A DNA stretch of 9,139 nt from positions 1-9,139 of the forward strand of contig QKGK01000377.1 of NCBI GenBank assembly GCA_003250455.1, written 5' to 3'. Origin of the DNA: Chloroflexota bacterium (lineage in GTDB: Bacteria; Chloroflexota; Anaerolineae; Anaerolineales; UBA11579). Every line of letters starts with the position of its first letter. Position 1 is the first letter of the stretch. The notes beneath the pieces were generated by a model. It was not told where the DNA came from. It saw nothing but the letters and a program-made list of their open reading frames with translations, and ran no database searches. Below are positions 1 to 4,487 of the stretch, one piece after another. Position numbers and translations under genes: made by a program.

Positions 1-37
1 GAGCTACGCCGGGTAGCTGGAGAGGTTCACAGTGACA
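1..37. other. Left-edge stretch, unassigned 3' end
   Basis: These bases sit just before a terminator and so probably belong to the 3' end of a transcript entering from the left. A small hairpin, AGCTAC (2-7) with GTAGCT (13-18), is visible. On the + strand, one frame stops at 14-16 and another at 33-35, so a protein end is possible. The hairpin next to a terminator would equally fit a structured RNA. Too little is present to name anything. Confidence 0.2.
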
Positions 38-71
38 AAAAGAGGTGCTGGATCAAACCAGCACCTCTTTT
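38..71. terminator. Bidirectional rho-independent terminator
   Basis: A 10-bp perfect stem, AGAGGTGCTG (41-50) and CAGCACCTCT (59-68), encloses an 8-nt loop. Flanking A and T residues extend the pairing to 13 bp (38-50 with 59-71). A T-run follows on the + strand, and a TTTTT run follows when it is read on the - strand, so it can end transcripts from either side. On the - strand it is the first strong terminator after the helicase gene. On the + strand it would close whatever lies to the left of the window. Confidence 0.8.
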
Positions 72-114
72 ATATTTAAAGTTTAGGAAGATTTGAAATT
101 AACTATTTCCTGTT

Positions 115-195
115 GTCATTGCGAAGGAGCGATGCGACTGAAGCGATCTCGGAGATTGCCACACGCTCCGATATACCCGGAGCGTTCGCAATGAC
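115..195. repeat. 81-bp palindromic interspersed repeat, type A
   Basis: The ends are a perfect 11-bp inverted repeat: GTCATTGCGAA (115-125) and TTCGCAATGAC (185-195). Inside are two more stems, GCGATCTC/GAGATTGC (143-150 with 153-160, one G-T wobble position) and CGCTCCG/CGGAGCG (164-170 with 178-184). The whole can fold as a multi-branched cruciform. The sequence matches a style of small non-coding repeat, with GTCATTGCGA ends and an internal GAAGCGATCTC-like core, that is common in many bacterial genomes. It lies downstream of the helicase stop codon and carries no ORF of its own. Assignment to a named family is not possible from one copy. Confidence 0.75.
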
Positions 196-226
196 TGTAA
201 AAGTTAGGTTTTACTAATTCCCTGTT

Positions 227-1870
227 TTACTTCACCACGGAGATTTTGACCGGCTGGTGGCGGATCTCATAGTGGTCGGATTGGGCCAGTACTTTGATGA
301 CATGCTCTTCCGGTACATCCACCAGGGTGACATCCTTCTGGATGCTGATCCTGCCGATCACCCGACCCGGGATGTTGGCAACTGCGGCAATCGACCCCAC
401 TACGTCACTGGGGCGGATGCCGTGCGCTTTGCCTTTGCTGATCGCCAGACGCACCATACCTTCTTCGTGCGAAAAACGGCCATCGCCGCGCTGGCTGCGG
501 GGCTGGCGGTCGCCGCGGGAACTTCTCCGTTCTTTGCGGGGTTTGCGGGGCTCCACTTTGCTGACCGGCTCAATCGGGCGCTGTTTTTCCTCGGCGCGGG
601 CCAGTTTTAGCGCCACGGCGGCAATCTCCAGCATATCGTATCCTTCTTCTGCCAGGCCTGCCACCAGTTCCTGCTCGCGCTTGCAGCGGTTGCGCTTCAG
701 CCAGACGACCATGCTGCTCATCAGCTCGTCTTCCCGCTTTTGCAGGATCTCTTCCTCGGTGGGGACCTGAGCGTGCTGGATCGGGTGGCGGGTGAAGTCT
801 TCCAGCTTGCGGATGCGGTAATGTTCGCTGGGGGTCACCAGACTGATGGCTACCCCGTCTTTGCCCGCCCGCCCGGTGCGGCCGATGCGGTGGACGTAGC
901 TTTCCAATTCGTGGGGGAGATCGAAATTGAAGACATGCGAGATGTCGTCGATATCCAGGCCGCGGGCGGCCACGTCTGTGGCGACCAGCACGGTGATCTG
1001 CCCCTGGCGGAAGCGTTCCAGCACTTTGGTACGGATATCCTGGCTGAGGTCGCCGTTGATCGCTTCGGCAGGGAAACCGCGCCGGATGAGCTCATTGGCC
1101 AGGTCGCCGGTGTCCATGCGGGTGCGGGTGAAGATCAACGCCCGGCTGACCGGTTCGACTTCGAAAAGGCGGGTCAGGGCGGCGAGCTTGTCTTCCGGGT
1201 TGACCAGATAGTAACGCTGGTCGATGGTGTTTACGGTCAGCTCTTTGTTCTGGATGCGCACAGTTTCTGCATTGCGCATGTAGCTTTTAGCGGTCTGCAG
1301 GATGCGCGGTGGGATGGTGGCCGAGAACAGGGCTGTCTGGCGGGATTCGGGGGTGTGGCTGAGGATCGCTTCGATGTCTTCGATGAAGCCCATACTGAGC
1401 ATTTCGTCGGCTTCATCCAGAATGACCGTATTCACCTGACGCAGGTCTACTTTTCCCTGCCCGATGAGGTCCAGCAGGCGTCCGGGGGTACCGACGACGA
1501 TATTCACGCCGTTTTCCAGCTTGCGGAGCTGCCGGGAGTAGGACTGCCCGCCGTAGATGGCGATTACACGCACGCCAACTTCTTTGCCGTAGTGGTAGAT
1601 GGCATTGGCGACCTGGTTGGCAAGCTCGCGGGTGGGGGCAACGACCAATCCCTGGATGTGAGGATTTTCGGGGTCCAGATTGTGCAGCATGGGGAGGGCA
1701 AAGGCGGCAGTTTTGCCGGTGCCTGTTTTGGACTGTGCCAGTACGTCTTTCCCGGCCAGCATGCGCGGGATGACCTCCGACTGGATGGGGGTCGGTTCGA
1801 GATAGCCAAGCTGGTGGACGGTTTCCACGAGCTGTGGTCTCAGGTTGAAATCACTAAATTTACTTGTCAC
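227..1870 (-). CDS. deaD: DEAD-box RNA helicase, DeaD/CsdA type
   Basis: An ATP-dependent RNA helicase of about 547 aa that remodels structured RNA, expected in ribosome assembly, mRNA turnover and cold adaptation in the cytoplasm. All core motifs are visible: Q-motif region near residues 5-35, motif I SKTGTGKT (about 47-54), Ia PTRELA (79-84), Ib TPGR (128-131), DEAD (152-155), SAT (183-185), ARGLD (302-306) and HRIGRTGRAG (327-336). A basic, Arg-rich linker (about 437-470) leads to a C-terminal DbpA-like RNA-binding domain (about 471-547), the layout of DeaD/CsdA rather than short RhlE types. The chosen start is GTG at 1870, five bases after AGGAG (1876-1880 on the + strand). The frame runs upstream to a GTG at 1939, but no ribosome-binding site or family homology supports those extra 23 codons. 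It has its own leader and candidate promoter and seems monocistronic. Confidence 0.93.
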   Translation of the reverse strand: MTSKFSDFNLRPQLVETVHQLGYLEPTPIQSEVIPRMLAGKDVLAQSKTGTGKTAAFALPMLHNLDPENPHIQGLVVAPTRELANQVANAIYHYGKEVGVRVIAIYGGQSYSRQLRKLENGVNIVVGTPGRLLDLIGQGKVDLRQVNTVILDEADEMLSMGFIEDIEAILSHTPESRQTALFSATIPPRILQTAKSYMRNAETVRIQNKELTVNTIDQRYYLVNPEDKLAALTRLFEVEPVSRALIFTRTRMDTGDLANELIRRGFPAEAINGDLSQDIRTKVLERFRQGQITVLVATDVAARGLDIDDISHVFNFDLPHELESYVHRIGRTGRAGKDGVAISLVTPSEHYRIRKLEDFTRHPIQHAQVPTEEEILQKREDELMSSMVVWLKRNRCKREQELVAGLAEEGYDMLEIAAVALKLARAEEKQRPIEPVSKVEPRKPRKERRSSRGDRQPRSQRGDGRFSHEEGMVRLAISKGKAHGIRPSDVVGSIAAVANIPGRVIGRISIQKDVTLVDVPEEHVIKVLAQSDHYEIRHQPVKISVVK

Positions 1871-2023
1871 AAAAACTCCTAAAGCATGTTGGCGCATTCG
1901 CGGGTTGAGACGTGTTTCCCGGTTTCCCCCCAACGCCACCAGGGTCTTACATCAAAACTGCGCAGTGGGCAGTGGTTGTTTATTGATTGGGTTTGGAACA
2001 AACCCAATGGACGAGTATATCAC
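1871..2023 (-). promoter_or_regulatory. Helicase 5' leader with perfect 10-bp hairpin
   Basis: The stretch before the helicase gene has no convincing ORF. It carries ATTGGGTTTG (1986-1995) and CAAACCCAAT (1999-2008), a perfect 10-bp stem with a 3-nt loop. Neither strand has a T-run after it, so it is not a terminator. If transcription starts from the candidate -10 box near 2024, the mRNA leader is about 145 nt. Long structured leaders are known for cold-shock helicase mRNAs such as E. coli csdA, so a regulatory role is plausible but inferred. Confidence 0.4.
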
Positions 2024-2053
2024 ATTATATAGGGAATAATAGGTGGATTTTGT
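2024..2053 (-). promoter_or_regulatory. Candidate helicase promoter (-10 TATAAT)
   Basis: A consensus TATAAT lies on the - strand at 2024-2029, inside an AT-rich stretch upstream of the helicase gene. No good -35 hexamer sits at 17 nt; the best is CAAAAT or ACAAAA near 2047-2053. A second -10-like TATACT lies at 2014-2019. The start point is therefore uncertain. Confidence 0.35.
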
Positions 2054-2112
2054 GAGAAAAGTGGCAGTACAGGCGGAGAAGATACCGTAAACTATTGCTG
2101 GAATCTCAAAAA

Positions 2113-2192
2113 CGTCACTCCCACATGGTTTTGGCGGGAATCCAGTCCAGCGAACTTATTTTCGTGGATGCCCACCTGCGCGGGCATGGCAA
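2113..2192. repeat. Palindromic interspersed repeat, type B
   Basis: Two hairpin arms mirror each other. The left arm has TCCC (2119-2122) facing GGGA (2136-2139), followed by ATCCAG. The right arm has GTGGATGCCC (2164-2173), with ATGCCC (2168-2173) facing GGGCAT (2182-2187). Read in reverse complement, the right arm gives GGGCATCCAC, 8 of 10 matching GGGAATCCAG of the left arm; the outer ends match less well. This is a decayed copy of the widespread repeat style with GTCA-TCCC ends and a GCGGGAATCCA core. It is unrelated to the repeat at 115-195 and lies between the oxidoreductase gene and the helicase leader. Confidence 0.6.
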
Positions 2193-2221
2193 CCGGTGAA
2201 GGGGTAAAGAGGATATCCTAC

Positions 2222-2740
2222 TTAATTCAGGGCGTAATCGTCCTCCACTGGCTCCAGCACCATCACCGGGATGATGCGTGGGTGAGCCTGCTGTTCGTAG
2301 AGAGTGTAACCGCCGTATATTTCTGTGGCCATCAGCCAGTAGTGGAGGCGTTCTTCGCCTTGTGCCTGACGTGCCAGGTAAAATTTTTCTGTCCCGCAGA
2401 AAGAGACTTGCGCCAGTGGGTGGGCTTTGAGGTTGTAGTACCAGCCCGGGTGATGCGGGCGGCCAAACTGGGAGGCGATCAGGATGATCTTTTCCCCTTC
2501 AACCAGGGCGATCAGCGGTGTGCACCGTGTAAGGCTGCTTTTGGCACCGGTGGTGGTCAGCACTACAACCGGGAGGCCGGTGAGCCAGGTGGTCAGGGAG
2601 GTGCGGTTGTGCGTCCTTTTGAGGATAGGGGCATCCAGGCGGTGGAGTGTGCCAGCCAGCAGCGAGATGCCAAACCGGGTGCCAGCCAGACGCTTGATGA
2701 TCTTTTGTAATGGATTGGGGAGGGGAGTTGGATTTTCCAT
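2222..2740 (-). CDS. Deazaflavin (F420)-dependent oxidoreductase, Ddn-like
   Basis: A 172-aa protein resembling the Ddn / DUF385 family (split beta-barrel enzymes that use reduced F420). The fold's hallmarks are seen: TTTGAKSSLTR (62-72), where the family has a T-x-G-xKSG-xxR phosphate-binding strand-turn, and SQFGRPHHPGWYYNLKAHP (90-108), close to the family's G-xxxxPxWYhNL-xxxP segment. The substrate cannot be told; relatives reduce quinones, nitroaromatics or conjugated ketones. No signal peptide or membrane segment is apparent, so it is probably cytoplasmic. An in-frame TAA lies 15 nt before the ATG, which fixes the N-terminus at or after it. There is no clear Shine-Dalgarno; TATAAT at 2752-2757 sits so close that the mRNA would be nearly leaderless. 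It is separated from rplT by a terminator, so it is not part of the ribosomal operon. Family call fairly sure; cofactor by homology only. Confidence 0.75.
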   Translation of the reverse strand: MENPTPLPNPLQKIIKRLAGTRFGISLLAGTLHRLDAPILKRTHNRTSLTTWLTGLPVVVLTTTGAKSSLTRCTPLIALVEGEKIILIASQFGRPHHPGWYYNLKAHPLAQVSFCGTEKFYLARQAQGEERLHYWLMATEIYGGYTLYEQQAHPRIIPVMVLEPVEDDYALN

Positions 2741-2751
2741 TGGGTATATAA

Positions 2752-2757
2752 ATTATA
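2752..2757 (-). promoter_or_regulatory. Candidate -10 box of the oxidoreductase gene
   Basis: TATAAT on the - strand lies 11 nt upstream of the ATG at 2740, which would put the transcript start within about 5 nt of the start codon. The -35 position falls in the preceding terminator hairpin and shows no consensus. Suggestive only. Confidence 0.3.
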
Positions 2758-2763
2758 CAGGTT

Positions 2764-2792
2764 AAATAAAAACCGAGCGGCGTACCGCTCGG
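2764..2792 (-). terminator. Terminator of the infC-rpmI-rplT operon
   Basis: CCGAGCGG (2773-2780) and CCGCTCGG (2785-2792) form an 8-bp GC-rich stem with a 4-nt loop. On the - strand it is followed at once by TTTTTATTT (2764-2772). It lies 33 nt after the rplT stop codon, the expected place for the operon end. Confidence 0.85.
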
Positions 2793-2825
2793 ACTTTCCT
2801 TCAAGATATTTTGAGATGTGTGGAT

Positions 2826-3176
2826 TTATTTTGCAGTTGCCTGTTCTACCACAGCGGCGAATGCCTGCGGATCCCGCACGGCCAGATCGGCCAGCATCTT
2901 GCGGTTGATCTTGATCTCCGCAATACGCATGCCATGGATCAGCCTGCTGTAGGTCGTCCCGTTGAGACGGGCGGCAGCATTGATACGTGCGATCCACAGC
3001 CGGCGCAGGTCGCGCTTGCGGTTGCGGCGGTCGCGGTATGCATACCAAAGGCTCTTCAGCCGGGCCTCACTGGCGCGGCGGTAGAGCTTGGAGCGAGTGC
3101 CATACTGCCCTTTAGTAATTTTAAGAACTTTTTTATGCCTTTGACGGCGGGTGAAACCTGTTTTTACTCTTGCCAT
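2826..3176 (-). CDS. rplT: 50S ribosomal protein L20
   Basis: A 116-aa, very basic protein that binds 23S rRNA early in large-subunit assembly. It matches L20 over its whole length: N-terminal MARVKTGFTRRQRHKK, then KGQYGTRSKLYRRA, a long helical DRRNRKRDLRRLWIARIN region, and a globular C-terminal half with the YSRLIHGMRIAEIKINRKML segment. The length is normal for the family. The ATG follows a strong AGGAGGT (3181-3187 on the + strand) with 4 nt spacing. It is the last gene of infC-rpmI-rplT. L20 is the known translational repressor of this operon in E. coli (binding the rpmI leader) and acts on the infC leader in Bacillus, so an L20-responsive element nearby is plausible. Confidence 0.97.
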   Translation of the reverse strand: MARVKTGFTRRQRHKKVLKITKGQYGTRSKLYRRASEARLKSLWYAYRDRRNRKRDLRRLWIARINAAARLNGTTYSRLIHGMRIAEIKINRKMLADLAVRDPQAFAAVVEQATAK

Positions 3177-3296
3177 TGTTACCTCCTGCGAACCCCTGGG
3201 CGCCGGCAGTTCTCAGACTGCCTGTTGTGAACACCCAACAGCCGCAAAATGAATCGTTCGAGCGGTGCTCGATGGATCAGGCTGATACCAGCCTGA
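3177..3296 (-). other. rpmI-rplT spacer with three hairpins
   Basis: This 120-nt gap is long for the operon. It holds TCAGGCTG/CAGCCTGA (3277-3284 with 3289-3296, 4-nt loop) directly after the rpmI stop codon, CGAGC/GCTCG (3259-3263 with 3267-3271), and CTGTTG/CAACAG (3222-3227 with 3236-3241). None has a T-run, so they are not intrinsic terminators. They may be mRNA processing sites or protein-binding elements; the role is inferred. Confidence 0.35.
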
Positions 3297-3560
3297 CTAT
3301 TTCGCCGTCCGTGCGGTGGGGGTGGTCCGATATTTGTTCAAATACGGGGCCAACCGGCGGATGCGTTTGACAAACCCGGAACCGGAAACCGGTACCATCT
3401 TCGAATACATGCGTTTGCTGCGGGCAGAACGGCGGCGGCGGAAGTGGCTCTGTCCGCCTTTGGTGCGGACGATCTTGCCGCTGCCGGTGACCCGGAAGCG
3501 CTTGGCCGTAGATTTATGGGTTTTGAGTTTGAACTTTTTATTTGTTTTTTTACGTGGCAT
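3297..3560 (-). CDS. rpmI: 50S ribosomal protein L35
   Basis: An 87-aa, strongly basic protein recognised as L35 by KLKTHKSTAKRFRVTGSGKI (residues 11-30), the Arg-rich FRRRRSARSKRM stretch and the closing VKRIRRLAPYL. Typical L35 is about 65 aa. Here an extra 10 or so residues (MPRKKTNKKF) precede the KTHK core and about 13 follow the usual end. The ATG follows AGAGGT with about 8 nt spacing, and no better internal start exists, so the extension looks real; I believe similar N-termini occur in other Chloroflexota. It sits in the universal order between infC and rplT and is probably co-transcribed with both. Confidence 0.95.
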   Translation of the reverse strand: MPRKKTNKKFKLKTHKSTAKRFRVTGSGKIVRTKGGQSHFRRRRSARSKRMYSKMVPVSGSGFVKRIRRLAPYLNKYRTTPTARTAK

Positions 3561-3660
3561 TATGGTTACCTCTCACACTTAGCGCGTTCTGAACTAAAGT
3601 CTGCAATCCAGACGGCTAAATTTCAAAACTCTCTTGAAGGATAGAGTTATTTACGATTAT

Positions 3661-4179
3661 TTATTTTTTTGAACCGGGAGCCAGTACCATCAGCATGGTG
3701 CGGCCTTCAAAGGAGGGCTTTTGCTCAATAACTGATACGTCTGCGAGTGCATCGGCAATTTCTTGCAGGTCCTGGACGGCGATTTCCGGGTAATCGCGTT
3801 CACGTCCGCGGAATCGGACGCTTACACGCACTTTTTTGCCTTCTTCCAGCCACCTGCGGGCATCCCGCACTTTGAAACTTTTGTGGTGGTCGGTAGTTTT
3901 GGGGCGGATCCGGATCTCTTTTATCTCAATGATCTTCTGAGCCTTTTTGGCCTCTTTTTCCTTCTTGGTGCGCTCGTACATAAATTTTCCGTAGTCAATG
4001 ACACGGCACACGGGAGGACTAGCCTGTGGGGCGATTTCAACCAGATCGAGATTGGCATCGTAGGCGGCTTGCAGCGCTTTGTCGATGGAAACAATACCAA
4101 CATTCTGCCCATCCTGGTCGATCAAGCGGACCTCTGCGGCTCGGATTTCCTCATTAATTCGATAATTTGATGTGCTTAT
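3661..4179 (-). CDS. infC: Translation initiation factor IF-3, ATA start
   Basis: IF-3 binds the 30S subunit, keeps it apart from 50S and checks start-codon and initiator-tRNA pairing. Taken from ATA at 4179 the protein is 172 aa, the normal family length. The N-domain opens with YRINEEIRAAEVRLIDQDG (6-24), followed by DYGKFMYE (62-69), a Lys-rich linker (about 70-82) and the C-domain (about 84-172) with IRIRPKTTDHH. The first ordinary start codon in frame is a TTG at 4125, inside the conserved EVRLID segment, so it would delete an essential strand. An in-frame TGA at 4191-4193 closes the frame upstream. Between them, ATA at 4177-4179 lies exactly 7 nt after GGAG, in AAGGAG (4187-4192). Rare IF3-discriminated starts (AUU in E. 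coli) give autoregulation in this family; ATA would act likewise. First gene of infC-rpmI-rplT. The product is sure; the start is well supported but depends on single-base accuracy. Confidence 0.93.
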   Translation of the reverse strand: MSTSNYRINEEIRAAEVRLIDQDGQNVGIVSIDKALQAAYDANLDLVEIAPQASPPVCRVIDYGKFMYERTKKEKEAKKAQKIIEIKEIRIRPKTTDHHKSFKVRDARRWLEEGKKVRVSVRFRGRERDYPEIAVQDLQEIADALADVSVIEQKPSFEGRTMLMVLAPGSKK

Positions 4180-4186
4180 TGCGGTT

Positions 4187-4192
4187 CTCCTT
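4187..4192 (-). promoter_or_regulatory. Ribosome-binding site deciding the infC start
   Basis: On the - strand AAGGAG is followed by 7 nt (AACCGCA) and then ATA. No ATG, GTG or TTG lies at a workable distance in the infC frame, so this site points to ATA at 4179. Confidence 0.65.
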
Positions 4193-4250
4193 CAACTCAT
4201 CGTTGGTTAACTTAAATACAACTTTGCACTTTGTGACAAAGCCAACCGTC

Positions 4251-4280
4251 ATAATACCATGTTTCTCCCCCTGCCGTCAA
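4251..4280 (-). promoter_or_regulatory. Sigma70-type promoter of infC operon
   Basis: On the - strand a -35 TTGACG (4275-4280) is separated by 18 nt from a -10 TATTAT (4251-4256). Transcription would start near 4243, giving a leader of about 65 nt before the infC ATA. That leader includes a small CTTTG/CAAAG hairpin (4229-4241). Confidence 0.6.
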
Positions 4281-4343
4281 CCAAACAGGCTGAAAACAGT
4301 ATGGATTTTATCGCGTTTTTGCCTGGTGCAAGGAGCTTTTGGT

Positions 4344-4391
4344 ATGGCAAAATCAAAAATGAAATGTCCCATATATTTTATGAAACCGTAA
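4344..4391 (+). CDS. Candidate 15-codon small ORF
   Basis: AAGGAG (4330-4335) lies 8 nt before an ATG that opens a 15-residue peptide, MAKSKMKCPIYFMKP, ended by TAA. Ribosome-binding site and spacing are as good as those of the annotated genes. It ends 10 nt before the -35 box of the next gene, so it would need a separate promoter, and none is evident. A chance occurrence in AT-rich DNA is quite possible; no function is suggested. Confidence 0.2.
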   Translation: MAKSKMKCPIYFMKP

Positions 4392-4401
4392 TCATTCTGC
4401 T

Positions 4402-4430
4402 TTGAATACCATGTAAGATAAAGGTATATT
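4402..4430 (+). promoter_or_regulatory. Sigma70-type promoter of the GGDEF-EAL gene
   Basis: TTGAAT (4402-4407) and TATATT (4425-4430) are 17 nt apart, the ideal spacing. The start of transcription would be near 4437, giving a leader of about 50 nt before the ATG at 4488. Confidence 0.6.
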
Positions 4431-4487
4431 TTTCGTATTAATTTACGTGCAGTATTGGTTTGTGCTTTTATTTGGAAATTAACCTTC

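Larger units (their letters stand above)
4180..4487. other. Divergent intergenic region infC / c-di-GMP gene
   Basis: This AT-rich gap of 308 bases carries the infC leader and promoter on the left and the promoter of the GGDEF-EAL gene on the right. The middle holds one candidate tiny reading frame (4344-4391). A longer frame reading leftward from 4516 to 4277 has low-complexity, family-less content and no ribosome-binding site, so I do not call it a gene. Confidence 0.6.

Noticed and set aside
740..1882. Long open frame on the + strand opposite the helicase gene (380 codons)
   Set aside because: It is antisense to a complete DEAD-box helicase with all motifs. Its translation shows no family features, and such open antisense frames are common in GC-rich coding DNA.
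1871..1939. N-terminal extension of the helicase to GTG 1939 or ATG 1897
   Set aside because: Neither start has a ribosome-binding site and the added residues have no helicase homology, while GTG 1870 follows AGGAG at 5 nt.
1986..2008. Hairpin before the helicase gene as a terminator
   Set aside because: No T-run follows on either strand; it fits a leader structure better.
3277..3296. Hairpin after rpmI as an intrinsic terminator
   Set aside because: The 8-bp stem is good, but no T-run follows on the - strand, and rplT just downstream belongs to the same operon.
4123..4125. TTG as the infC start codon
   Set aside because: It would cut off the conserved YRINEEIRAAEVR strand and has no Shine-Dalgarno at the right distance.
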